Of a DNA stretch of 64,000 nucleotides, positions 46,461-57,930 are shown in pieces. Under the pieces are notes generated by a model, which saw only the letters and a program-made list of their open reading frames with translations, did no database searches and was not told the origin of the DNA. The stretch's first letter is position 1. Each line of letters begins with the position of its first letter. Source of the DNA: Papio anubis (Eukaryota; Chordata; Mammalia; Primates; Cercopithecidae); assembly GCF_008728515.1 (NCBI RefSeq), contig NC_044977.1, forward strand, positions 186,671,987 through 186,735,986, read 5' to 3'. The translations under genes and the position numbers were made by a program.

Positions 46461-48971
46461 GTAGCATGTAACACCTGGGAAAAAAACAGAGGAGGTACTA
46501 CAGACCCTGTTTTGGGGGAAAAGCTCTGTTTTCCTCATGAAACACCAAGAATTGAAAGCAGATAGATATTTCTCAAAATCAAAGGCTCTGCTCTGTTTTG
46601 CATTGTGTTATGTAATGGTTTTAAGTTTTGGGGGTATCAGAAATTACTTAACATTATAAGAGAGCTTTGGTGTGTAACAACGATGTCGGAAATATACTTC
46701 AGGGGTGGCTAATAGTAGTTATATATCAGAGAAGCATGCTTTTGGCCACCTGGAAGATAAATAAACATCCCCACCTCCCACTGGGAGATGAGACTCCCAT
46801 CAGGGATGAGCTAATTACAAAATAGCCAATTGGCTTTGGGTTGCCTTGTAATAAAATGCATCACAGAAGCACTGTACTGTCTTCTCTGATAGCATCTAGA
46901 CAGTCTTTTCATAAATTGAAATAAAGGCATAGCAAGGAGGTCTTAAGACACTAATTTGCCCTTTAGTAAAAGGGTTATAAAAGGTTAGTGAAAATTTCAC
47001 CTTATGGTCAAATTGGTTAATATAAAATGACATGATCTATAACGTTTCATTTAAACAAATTGGGATTAACATTAATAAACTAATGCAAGGGTAAAATTTG
47101 TCTTTGAACAGGATTTTTATGTCATAGTAAAGGCTAATAAAAGGTTTTTGCCTTTTGAGTCATCATTTTGGCAAAATAATTTATGACAGTCGGACATTGT
47201 CCTTCCTAAGGCCTGGCTTTTTGAATAGATCAGAAGGCCCCTGAAACATTCAGAAAAGAGGTATACAGGATTAGTTGACATTTTTAGTCACATGAGATTG
47301 CCAAAATGATGTCCAATCTCCTTTAAGTTACATTTTGGTGAATAATACTAATATATGTCCAAAAATCGTATGGGATTTCTAAAATTCTAATGTCTAAGTA
47401 TATGCTATCAATCCTAATTAAGGGTAGAGTTACTGTAAACCATGGAGATAAGTAAGCTTCTTTGTCAGTTATATTTTTAACTGTAGCTGCCCTGGAAATT
47501 TTGTCATCCACAGACAATTGTTATCTTGCTTTGTTCCTTCTCAAAAAACAGTTTGTAATCAAGTTATATTAAGGACTTTAACAGGTGTTCTCAAATGCAG
47601 GATTTTAATAACTTTAAAAATTGTAACATGGGAACAGAAAAAAAACGTATGGGACTCATAGTGAACTGAAATGTTCACAAATATCAAGCAAAACAAGAGT
47701 TAACTAAGTGAACTGCACTCAGAAAGTTTAAGCAACCTTTTTAACTTTTGCTTGGAATATAGCTGATCCTTGTTTTGTTCTTCAGAGTCAAGGAAACTTA
47801 TTTTAAACTATTTACAGCCTTTAATGATTGAGTAAGATATACTCCTGTAGACAAAATTCAGAGCATGTTTATTTTTCTCTGCCTGGTTCCTCTAAAATTT
47901 GAAGACTACTTGTAAGTACTCTTATGGTAATACAGTTGTTTGCATCAGTGCAATAAGAATCCATTTTTCTTTGTCAACAGCATACAATTGAAAAAACTGG
48001 CTGTTTTACCGAGGCTTTAACTGAAATGGTGTGTTTCCCTTTAAGAAATCAAGCTTGACATGGCAGAGCCAATAAAAGCCCCTTGGGGAAAACTGGCCTC
48101 ATATCTTGTCTACACAGTCCTCGCACAGGGTTCCGAAACTGTGATCAGTAAGAAAAGTCACTTTCTAGCAGGTCTGGAAGCTCTGAGTTTATGGACCCCA
48201 AGAGGAGAGGATCACCCATCTCACAAGTATCTGAGGATATAAACCCATGGCTGGGCTGGGCTCTAAAAGTCTTATCTGAAATTCCTTGTGGAACAGAGTT
48301 TCGTCAAACCCAATCCAAAAGGCCTATGTAGAAATAAACATGCTTGCTCAACTTTATGCAAATAACCAGGACAAGTATAAGACTAAAGTTTATTCATAAT
48401 TTGCTTTTACTAAAAATGAAAACTGGAGGGAAAAATTGTGTTCCAAAACTTATCATACATTTGTCATTAAATCCTAGTCTAGTTGTTTTTAAGTCTTTGC
48501 CTACATTTTAGACTAACTCTGGTTATTCCTGTGAATCAAGTGGTAATCTGCAGCTTGGAAAAAAGAAAAAGGGATGAGTAACATAAAAATGTGAATAAAT
48601 ATGCTAGTTCTGGGCAATTATCTTGCAAATCATGCCAAGTAATGCCAGTGAATAGGGTGTCCGTAACCCAAAGGTTTCTTTGTTTGGGAAAACAAGGCCA
48701 AGAAACTTCACAGACACCCCCCAAAGAAAATTCTATATCTTAGCAAGTAAAATTTTAAATGGAAATTATCTACTACACCACACTTGTGGAAATTGTTATA
48801 CTCACTGTACTATTTGCAGTAGGGTACTATTTGCAATAGGGTAGCACCTTCTAACTAAAATATTGCACAAAGAGTTTCCATTGCTGTCATATTTTGCTTA
48901 ATTATTATCCTTATAACTGGGATAATAGTAACTGATAAAAAGGAAGCATAAAAGCTTTACTATCACTAAGT
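46461..48971. other. Intergenic, possibly decayed retroviral internal sequence
   Basis: AT-rich, with no frame longer than about 65 codons. Its position between two retrovirus-like segments suggests that some of it may be internal proviral sequence, but I see no gag, protease or polymerase motif. Confidence 0.3.
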
Positions 48972-49346
48972 TTGCTAGGACTTTTTATTGGATTTAGTAA
49001 TGCACTTTTAAATGAAACATGCTGCTTTTGGATTAACACTTATAGTAAAGGAAAATCTATAAAGGAAAACCTAAAAAATCTTAATAATGAAATCAAAATT
49101 ATTAACAGGCTCAGGGAAAATGCTGACTTCAGCCCTGAGTGGCTACAACCCCTCTTTGATGAATTCCCATCTTTATGGAATTGGTTAACCACTTTATTAA
49201 GCCCTCTATTGCTTATATATCTTGTATTAATATTTGCACCCTGTACACGCAATACTATAACTCCAATTGTTTCTTCTTGCCTAGAAGCAATCAAACTCCA
49301 AATGATGCTGCAAACTGAACCACACATGGACACGCCATTCTACTGA
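48972..49346 (+). pseudogene. Endogenous retrovirus env transmembrane-subunit fragment
   Basis: An open stretch of about 124 codons resembling the C-terminal part of a gammaretrovirus-like (class I) Env transmembrane subunit. A Cys-Cys pair at 49020-49025, preceded by a glycosylation-type Asn and followed by Phe-Trp, marks the disulfide region. A heptad-like Lys/Asn-rich segment, a Trp-containing stretch and a hydrophobic membrane span follow, then a short tail and a TGA at 49344-49346. The first Cys expected seven residues before the pair is Asn here. No surface subunit or fusion peptide is present in frame, so this is a fossil fragment. It ends 94 bases before the LTR, as expected for an env gene. 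Confidence 0.75.
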
Positions 49347-49440
49347 GGAGCTCTAGCTGCTGTTCCCCATTCGATGTCCTTTTTCGGCAGGAAAACTGCT
49401 CCCCTAAGAGCAGTTAGTGTGATCTCTCCACAGGTGGGAA

Positions 49441-49958
49441 TGTGGTAGGAGTTATTAAGAAATTATTTTAGGCAGATAGAAAGGAAAAGGGGTCCTGGGA
49501 AAGTTTTCATTTTTTAAAGCATCTCTGGAAAAGTTTCTTGTAAAGCCCCAGCTCTAATGCCAGTCATTAGAAACTGGGTCCACCCAAATGGTGATTCCCG
49601 TGGCCTTCTTGCCCTTGCCCCACATATTCCTGGCAACATTGCAGCCCCCACTTATCCCTAAGAGTGTAGAACCTCATGGTGCCCTGTATTTGCATATTAA
49701 AAGCTAAGGTGGGAGGGCCAGCTTTTTCCCGGGTTACGTGAATGACATGCCTAGTCTAACCAATCTCCTTGCCCTATGCAAATCAGACACTGTCTCCTCC
49801 AGCCTCTGTATATATATACCTAGCTGGTATCTGTAGAAGGTGGGGAACTCCTCTTTTGGCTTTGGAGGCCTCCTCTCTCTGTCTCTGTAGCGGGGAGCTT
49901 CTTCCTTCTGTCTTCTCCTGTCCTTCTTGCCTATTAAACTCTCCACTCCTTAAAACCA
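49441..49958 (+). mobile_element. ERV1-type LTR (U3-R), 3' end lost or replaced by A-rich tail
   Basis: Starts TGTGG after the purine-containing 'caggtgggaa' and has a CCAAT near 49757, a TATA-like run at 49808-49819 and an ATTAAA poly(A) signal at 49933-49938. About 20 bases later the match ends and 'aaaataaaataaaataaaa' begins. The position directly behind env identifies it as a 3' LTR. A U5 of usual length is missing. Confidence 0.7.
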
Positions 49959-49990
49959 CTAAAAATAAAATAAAATAAAATAAAAAAGAA
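49959..49990 (+). repeat. A-rich (AAAAT)n tail after the LTR
   Basis: Repeated 'aaaat' units directly after the probable R-region end. Consistent with an expanded poly(A) tail. Confidence 0.7.
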
Positions 49991-50159
49991 TAAATATTCT
50001 ATGAATACTCTGTGCAAGAAATTATGCCTTCATTTTTATTGTATAAATAACTAAGAGTATAATTACTTGATTACAGGATGAATATATGTTTATGGTTATA
50101 TAAAACCTGCTAACCTTCCCCAAAAAATGTTAGTATTGTTTTATATCTCTAAAGGCCAT

Positions 50160-50514
50160 GTGTGAAGTTTTTATTGCTTATGGTTTCTTATCTCTGTTTT
50201 CACCAATATTTTGTGTTGTTGGACTTTTTAATTTTAGCCATTTAATATCTGGAAACTGGTATCACGTTGTGAACTTAATTTGTGTTTCCTTAATGAGTAA
50301 TGATGTTGAGGACTTTGTCATATACTAATTGGCTATTGGCCATTTTTATATCTTTGTTTAAGCCTTTTGCCTTCTTCATCCCAATGTATTGTTTTAATCT
50401 TTTTTTATTACTAAGTTATAGCAATTCTTGATATAGTCTGGATGCAAGTCCTTAATCATATATATGTGCATGTATATATGTATGAGTGTATGCATACATA
50501 TATATACACATACC
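50160..50514 (-). repeat. Antisense L1 3'UTR, left part
   Basis: 'tttaattttagccatttaat', 'taatgatgttgaggactttg' and 'ctggatgcaagtccttaatc' are L1 3'UTR read on the minus strand. It is cut by the Tigger1 element and resumes at 51940. Confidence 0.75.
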
Positions 50515-51939
50515 CAGGAATACCTCACTTTATTGAGTTTCACTGTATTGAACTTTGAAAATATCATGTTTATCTTTAATGAACTGAAAGTTTGTGGCAA
50601 ACCTGCATGAAGTCTCTTGGTACTATTTTTCTGAGAGTGTGTGCTCACTTTGAGTGTTTATGCCACACTGATAATTCTCACACTATTTTAAGCTTTTTCA
50701 TTATTATTATATTTGTTATGGTGATCTGTGGTCAGTGATCATTGATGTTGCTACTGTAATTGTTTTAGAGTGAAACAAATATGCCCTTAAAAGACAGAAT
50801 ACTTAATTGATAACTGTTGTACATGGTCTAACTATTCCACTGGCCAGCCATATCTCTCATCTCTCTCCCTCACCTCAGGCCTCACTATTCCAAGACATAA
50901 CAATATTGAAGATGGTTCATTTAATAATCCTACAATGGCATGTAAGTGCTCAGGTAAAAGGAATAGTTGCACATCTCTCACTTTAAATCAAAAGCTAGAA
51001 AACTAAGCTTAGTGAGGAAGTCATGATGAAAGCTTAAAGAGACCAAAAGCTAGGCCTCCTGTGCTAAGCAGTTAGCCAAGATCTAGAAGGATTCATCATT
51101 CTAGATGTCATAAAGTGCATTCATGACTCATGGGAGGAGGCCAAAATATCGACATTAACAGGAGTTTGGATGAAGCTGACTCCAATCCTCCGGGATGACT
51201 TAGAGAGGTCACAGGCTTTAAAGGAGGAAGTCATTGCAGATGTGTCGGAAACTGCAATAGAACTAGAATCAGAAGTGGAGTCTGAAGATGTGACCGAATT
51301 GTTGCAATTTCATGACAAAAACTGAACAGATGAGGAGTTGCTTTTTATGGATGAGCAAAGAAAGTGGTTTCTTAAGAGATAATCCACTCCTGGTGACGAT
51401 ACTGTGGACTATTCACAAAATATTTAGAATATTGCATAAACATAGTTGATAAAGCAGCGCCAGAGTTTGAGAAGATTGAATTTTATGTTGAAAAAAGTTC
51501 CACAATGAGTAAAATGCTATCAAACAACATTGCTTCAGAGAACTCTTTAATGACAGGAAGAGTCAAACACTGAGGAAAACTTCATTGTTGTTTTATTTTT
51601 AAAAATTGCCACAGCCACCCAAACCTTCAACAACTACCACCCTGATTAGTTGGTGGCCATTAACATCGAGGCAAGACCGCTTCCACCAGCAAAAAGATTG
51701 TGACTCACTTAAGGCTCAGATGATCATTGGCAATCTTTAGCAATAAAATATATTTAATTACAATATGTATTGCTATTTTAGACACAACGTTATTATACAC
51801 TTAAAAACCTACAGTATAGTGTAAACATTACTTTTATGTGATATGGGAAACCAACAAATTGACAACTCACTTTATTGCAATATTGTGCAATATTGTGGTG
51901 GTCTGGAAGTGAACCTGCAATATCTCTGAGGCATTCCTG
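50515..51939 (+). mobile_element. Tigger1 DNA transposon, internally deleted
   Basis: Pogo/Tc1-type fossil with matching terminal inverted repeats: 'caggaatacctcactttatt' on the left and 'tctctgaggcattcctg' on the right. Internal matches include 'gttatggtgatctgtggtca', 'tttaaatcaaaagctagaaa', 'gatgagcaaagaaagtggtt' and 'acatcgaggcaagaccgc', all from Tigger1. Between about 51080 and 51090 the match jumps over roughly a kilobase of the transposase gene, including its catalytic core, so it cannot encode an enzyme. Length is 1425 bases against about 2.4 kb for the full element. Confidence 0.9.
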
Positions 51940-53330
51940 TTGTAATATTTTTTGCTAGGATGTAGATTGCTTATTCATTTTTTATCATGATATTTTGATG
52001 AACAGAAAGCTGAATTTAAATACAATCTAATTTATCACTTTTTTTTTTCTTTTATGGCTAACAACTTCTGGGTCTTGTCTATGAAAGTTTGCCTATGCTG
52101 GGTCAGAGCTTCTTCTCGAAGCTTTTATTTTGATCCATCTTGAAGCAATGTGTGTGTGTGGTGTAAAGGCAAGGCCAAGGCTTGTTTTTCCCGCAATTCA
52201 TGTATACTAGTTTCAACATTACTTGTTATAAAGATTGTTCTTTCTTCATTGTTTTGGTGTTTTAACTGAAAATCAATGGACTGTGTTAAGTGTGGGTCTA
52301 TCTATCTCTGTGCTTGCTGTTCCATTCTATTGATCAATTTGTCTATCTTTACGCCAAGGTCATACTGTCTTGACTACTGTAGCTTTATATATACTGAATC
52401 TTGATATTAGGTTGTGTAAGTTCTTCAATTTTGTTCTTTTTCAGACTTATTTTTTCTGCTATAAGTTTTGCATTTTCATATACATTTTAGAATCACCTTG
52501 TCAATGACAATTTAAAGGCCTGCTGCTATAATGATTGAGATTGTGTGGAATATATAAATGAATTTAGTGAGAACTACATCTTAATAAGATTGAATTTTCC
52601 CAACCATGATTGTGGTATAGCTTATATTAAAATTCAGATCTTTTAAAATTTGCTGAATCTTGTATTTCTTATGTTAAATTTTTCCCTAATCTTTTTTTTT
52701 TTTTTTTTTGACTTGGTGCTATTGTAAATGGAATGGCTTTCTTGAAAATTGTAATTTTAATGCATGTGACTATAATATAGAAAGACAACAGATTATAGCA
52801 AATTGATTTTGTATCTTTCAACCTTGCTAAACTCATTTATCAGATTTAATAATTACTTTGTAAAATCCATGGCCTGTATTTTTTAATAGCAACCATGTTG
52901 TCTGTGAATACAGTTTTTTCTTTTCAATCCTTCTAATTTGTTTATTTTTCTTGCTTTATCACACTAATAAGAAACTTCAGTACACTGATGAATGAATTAG
53001 TGAAGGTAAGCAGTCTTGCTTTGTTTCTAATGTTGGAGAGAATAGGATGGTCATTTGATATTTTGCCAATAAGTATAATATATTTGGCAGGTTAGGAATA
53101 CCACAAGTGTATGTGCAAATGTTCATACACATTCATGTACACACCCCCCCCTTATAAGACGAAGTTATGTTCACTTCAGAGTTTACTGAGAGCTTACATT
53201 ATGAATGGATATTGAACATTATCAAATGCTTTTTTTCACTTATAGAGAAAAAACAATATGGATTTTATTCTGTATTCAGTTAATATGGTGAATCATATAA
53301 ATTGATTTTCAAATGTTAAATCTTTTATTA
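51940..53330 (-). repeat. Antisense L1, right part
   Basis: L1 antisense sequence continues after the Tigger1 ('tttgcctatgctgggtcaga', 'tattgatcaatttgtctatc', 'tgactactgtagctttatat'). No intact frame. Confidence 0.7.
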
Positions 53331-53720
53331 TGAGAAAAACTCTACTTAGTTATAATGTATTATATAACAGACATATAATAACACTGTATTATATCATATT
53401 ATATTATGTGGCATATATTATATACTATACATGAAGATATATATATACAAACAATATATAAAAAATAATATTTAACATATAAAGAGTAGATATTTGAAAT
53501 TCAGAATATATATCTAATATAGAAAATATATATCTAATATATGTTTATATTTTGAAAATATTCTATATATTCTATATCTAATATATATAAAAATACATAA
53601 AGATGATATAACACGTGTGGTATATATCTTTATATATTAATATTATATATTCTTTTATTATGTGTGTTTACTATATTAAATATATATTTATATTATATAT
53701 AAATATTTGTTACGATAAAT
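53331..53720. repeat. AT-rich low-complexity tract
   Basis: Nearly pure A/T with many 'tatata', 'atatta' and 'tataat' units and local palindromes. It sits inside the antisense L1 region. Confidence 0.85.
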
Positions 53721-54440
53721 CATTGGAAACAATATGGGTTTAAGCATTTTGTGCATGAAAAATTTTGATAAATTCAGCATATTTAATAATTTAATGGTTT
53801 GTAGATTTTCTATTTCATTTTCTGCTACTTTTGCTGAATTGCATTACCAAGGAATTTGGCCATTTCATAGATGTTATTAAAGTTGTTGGCATAAAGCTAC
53901 TTTTATATTGAGTTTTTAGAATTTTAGTGCCCTAGGATCTGTGTTGATAACCTCTCTTTTAATTCTGATATTGTTAATTTCTGTATTCTTTTTTATTGTT
54001 TAATTATTCTATGGGTTTATTATATTATTCTTTGCAATAAGCAATTATTCCTTTATTAATTCCTTCTATTTTTATGCAATTTATTGCTGTCCTTGTCTTT
54101 GTTCTTTCTACCTATTTTTGCCTAATTTATTTTACTATATCTATCATTCAATTCAAATAATAAATGATCCAATTCCTACTAGCCAGCAAGATTCCTGCTG
54201 AGAAATTTGCTGATAATATAACAGGCATTCCTATGTATATTATGAGTCATTTTTCTCTTGCTGCTTTCAAGATTATCTGTGACTTTCAACAGTTTGATTA
54301 TGATGTATCTTGGTGTCAGTCTCTTCAGATTTATCTTAACTGCAGTTTATCGAGCTTTTTGAATTTTTGTGTTCATTTATTTCCTCAGATTTGGAAATTA
54401 TTAGCCACTGTTTATTGAAGGTTCTCTTTCTCTCTTTCAT
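53721..54440 (-). repeat. Antisense LINE continuation
   Basis: 'aaagttgttggcataaagct' and 'gttgataacctctcttttaa' match antisense L1. 'gatgtatcttggtgtcagtc' near 54305 belongs to LINE sequence also seen near 9170-9320. Confidence 0.55.
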
Positions 54441-55149
54441 CTCCTTCTAGTACTTCCAAATGTATATTCTTCCATTTAATGACGTTCCATAAACACCCAG
54501 TCTCTCTTAATTTTTATTCATTCTTTTTTTCTCTCCTCTGCCTCAGTGATTTCAAAAATCCTTATTTTTGAGTTTGATGATTCCTGCTTCTGTCTGGTCA
54601 AGTCTCTATTAAATTTTTCAATTCAGTCATTGTATTCTTCAGTTTCAGAAGTTCTCTTTGGCTCTTCACAGTTTCTATCTCTTTGTCAATATTCTCATTT
54701 TGTTTATGCCTATTATTTGTTTACAAACCACAGCTTCGTGCATCCTTTTTTAACTCTACTCTGCTGTGCAACCTGGGGCATTCTCTCAGGCAGAAAGCTG
54801 CACTAATACAAAGTTCACCCAAAACATTTCCCTTCCTTCAAGGGTATACTCACCTCCAGTTGATCTATTTTTTATCACTCTTCAGTGCCTTCAATGATTT
54901 CTTCTTATTTTTTTCTAAAGTTTATAGTTGTTATCTGCAAGACTAAGATTACACTGATAGTCTTTTCTATCATTATCAAAACCATATTCCCCTTCCTTCT
55001 CATTTTGATATGTTATAACATGAATTATGGTTATTTCAAGTACTTCAGATGAAGTACATAGTCTTATGAAATTAAATATAACTAGTGTAGGGACTCAGAG
55101 ACGACCTCCCTGACCTTGTAACAATGAACTTCAATTATTAATGACAAGG
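54441..55149. other. Intergenic, LINE-like but unassigned
   Basis: T-rich sequence with overlapping short frames. Probably decayed LINE. No gene. Confidence 0.3.
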
Positions 55150-56060
55150 AGTTAACTGTTTAAGAAGGGTGGGGATGGAGATTACCTGCCTTTCTGACAG
55201 GAGGAACAGCATGCACAAAAGCTGTAGTGGGAGAAATGGTATTCTCAAGGAAGTGAAAAAGGTTGATGTGGCTAGAGGAGAAAGAGTGAAGAAAGAAAAA
55301 GGAAAAATTGTCTGGACATATTCACATTGGCTCAGACCACGCAGAGCCTTATAGCCTGTGTAAAGTAATTTGGTCCTCAGTTTAAGAGTAACGGAGAGCA
55401 ATGAAAGGATTTTTAAACATGAAAAGGGCATGATGAAATTACTATTTTGTAAAAATTGTCCTAGCCACACAAAAAAAGAATGGTTATGATAAGGAACAGG
55501 AGTCAAGAACAAAGACCAGACAGGAGGTTATTTTACTAATGGTACCAATGAGAGTTGAAATAGCTTAGATTAGTTGATGTTCACATTTTGAGAGACTGCG
55601 CGGATTTAAGAAAACATTAGATAGTTAAAATGCTAGGACTTGAAAGATAATGGTTAGATGGATAAATATGACAAAAGAAAATTATTTCCCCTCATGTGGA
55701 TGTGATCTTCGTATGTTTTCTTTGATAATGTTATTCTAAAGATACAAAACATTGTCTGACACTCAGGAGGTCAAATTAATGAATGAAATGTTAAATCCTA
55801 TTTCTGTTGCACCACTGAATGGTGACATGACATTCCCACCAGGATAAGGAACAACGATAACACTGATAAAACATTTTTTAAGTTGCGGTTTTGTTTTGAT
55901 CTAGTTGGAAAAATCATTAGTCCCGCGTTGGATATGTTGAGTTTGGAATAGGTTTTAAACATCCAAGAAGATGTATGAAGTCGGCAGCTAATTTCAAGAT
56001 TGTAGAGTTCAGAGGAAAGCTCTGGATTCATGTGCATCCTGGGAATCATCTTCATTCAGT
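55150..56060 (+). repeat. Long old mammalian repeat, copy 2
   Basis: 'agagccttatagcctgtg', 'gagagcaatgaaaggatttt', 'ggcatgatgaaatta', 'gatatgttgagtttggaat' and 'aaacatccaagaagatg' fall in the order of the same element type as 38400-40130, diverged and without a coding frame. Confidence 0.5.
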
Positions 56061-56427
56061 GCTAACAGAACCCAGGATAAAAATGAGATCCCTTAAAAAG
56101 TATGCAGTTGGAAGAAAAAGAATGCTCCAAACTGATCCACCTTTTACAGTTTAAATAAAGGAAGAAAAAATTCAAGAAGATTAAGAAAAAAGAAACATAG
56201 GAGTAGGGAAAAAAATCCAGGAAAATGCGGTATTCCAAAAACCAAAGAACTAGACATTTTTTTTTTCTCTGAAAAGGGTTGCTAATTATAAGACAAGTAA
56301 ATTGAAGACTGTGAAAATCTCTATTAGGTTTAGTTGTGTGGAAGTATTGTCAGTATAAGTGAAACCTGTTTTCATCTCTTTCCCCAGTTCTTCCGTGCCT
56401 CATGCTATTTTATTTTCTAAAACAGAG
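56061..56427. other. Intergenic, nothing recognised
   Basis: A-rich sequence before the LTR-like segment. No gene. Confidence 0.3.
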
Positions 56428-56969
56428 TTGAGGCTCAGGACACACCACCTCAAAATATGATTATAGGAGGCCAGAATATGCTACCCCAAAATAAACTTCT
56501 TTGGCACATTTTCAGCATGTTATTTTGAGGAACTGCAGGCATAGGAGAAACTATGAAAAGCTGCCCTTTTATAAAGGAAATGTACTTCAATAAAGGACAT
56601 CTATATTAGTAAAAGTATCATATCAGGAAGAAGCCTGCTCTGAAACAACTGTTATTATCTGAGAGACATTTTATCTGTATAACAAGACAACTGTTATTCA
56701 CAATACATACCCTCCCCTTACTTTCCCCCAAAGCTTGTCTCTACAAACCCCCAAAGCCCCAATCCCCTATTTATTTTTGTAGTTCAACATGCTATATAAG
56801 CTTCAATCATCCGGCCTTTCTTGGAGTCTCATATTTTTGTGGGACTCTCATGCATATGCATGTAATTGAATATGGTTTTTCTCCTGTTAATCTGTCTTAT
56901 GTCAATTTAATTTGTAGCCCAGCCAAAGAACACAGGAGAGTGGAGGTAAGTCAATTTTCCTCCCCTTCA
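56428..56969 (+). mobile_element. Solo LTR-like element
   Basis: 'ttttgaggaactgcaggcat', 'gcctgctctgaaacaactgt', 'tatctgagagacattttatc', 'gctatataagcttcaatc' (TATA box), 'cttatgtcaatttaatttg' and 'tagcccagccaaagaac' appear in the order of a primate LTR I recognise, probably of the ERVL group. Roughly full length (about 540 bases). No internal sequence on either side, so a solo LTR. Confidence 0.65.
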
Positions 56970-57082
56970 ATGGAAACATGGTTAAGGATAAACACATGCG
57001 AAGTCTTTAAAAGTTATTTAAGTATATATTTTGAATGCGTTAAAATATTGTTTAAAATTCCTGCTGAAAGATAGGTACTTTA

Positions 57083-57391
57083 GGCCAGGTGCAGTGGTTC
57101 ATGCCTGTAGTCCCAGCACTTTGGGAGGCAGAGTCAGGTGGATCACCTGAGGTCAGGAGTTTAAGACCAGCCTGGCCAACATGGTGAAATCCCCCATCTC
57201 TACTAAAAATACAAAAATTAGCTAGGCATAGTGGTGCGTGCCTGTAAATCCCAGCTACTTCAGAGGCTGAGGCAGGAAAATCACTTGAACCTGGGAGGCA
57301 GAAGTTGCAGTGAGCCCAGATCGTGCCTTTGTACCCCAGCCTGGGCTACAAGAGTGAAACTCCATCTCCAAAACAAAAAACAAAACAAAAA
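57083..57391 (+). repeat. Alu element with TSD
   Basis: Full-length Alu. 'aggtacttta' (57073-57082) and 'aggtccttta' (57392-57401) flank it. Confidence 0.93.
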
Positions 57392-57456
57392 AGGTCCTTT
57401 ATGTTTTAAAAAATGGTTACTTTCTGGGGTGCTTTCAGAAAATGTCAGGGGCAGGG

Positions 57457-57748
57457 GGACAGGGCTGGATGGTTCATGCCTGGAATCCCAGCACTTGGGA
57501 GGGCAGAATGGGAGGATCGCTTGAAGCTTGGAGTTTGAGATGAGCCTGGCCAACATAGTGAGACCCTGTCTCTACAAAACACTTAAAAATTAGCTATATG
57601 TGCTGGCCAGTGCCTGTAGCCCTAGCTCCTGGGGAGGCTGATGCGGGAGGATTGCTTGAGCCCAGGAATTTGAGGCTACAGTGAGCTATGATTATATCAC
57701 TGAACTCCAGTCTGGGCAAAAGAGTGAGACCCTGTCAAAAAAAAAAAA
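57457..57748 (+). repeat. Older Alu (AluJ-like)
   Basis: Diverged Alu with 'ggaggatcgcttgaagc', 'ggaggattgcttgagccc' and 'ggctacagtgagctatgatt', which point to the oldest Alu class. Its A-tail runs into a purine microsatellite. Confidence 0.88.
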
Positions 57749-57930
57749 AGAGAGAGAGAAAGAAAGGAAGGAGTGAAGGAAGGAAGGGAGGGGGGGGGAG
57801 GGAGGGAGGGAGGGAGGGAGGGAGGGAAGAAGGAAGGAAGGGAAAGGAAGGAAGGAAGGAAGAAAGAAGGGAGGGAGGGAAGGGAGGGAGGGAGAGAGGA
57901 GAAAGAAAAGAAAAGAGAAAAGGAAAGGTT
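57749..57930. repeat. Polypurine (GGAA/GGGA)n microsatellite
   Basis: About 180 bases with almost only purines on the + strand, made of 'ggaa', 'ggga' and 'aaag' units grown from the Alu tail. Apparent Lys/Glu/Gly/Arg-rich frames are translation of the repeat, not genes. Confidence 0.95.

Noticed and set aside
48060..48242. 60-codon frame in the retrovirus-like area
   Set aside because: Too short, with no retroviral motif that I can point to.
50515..51939. Possibility that the Tigger1 encodes a domesticated transposase
   Set aside because: The catalytic core region is deleted and the remaining frame is broken by stops.
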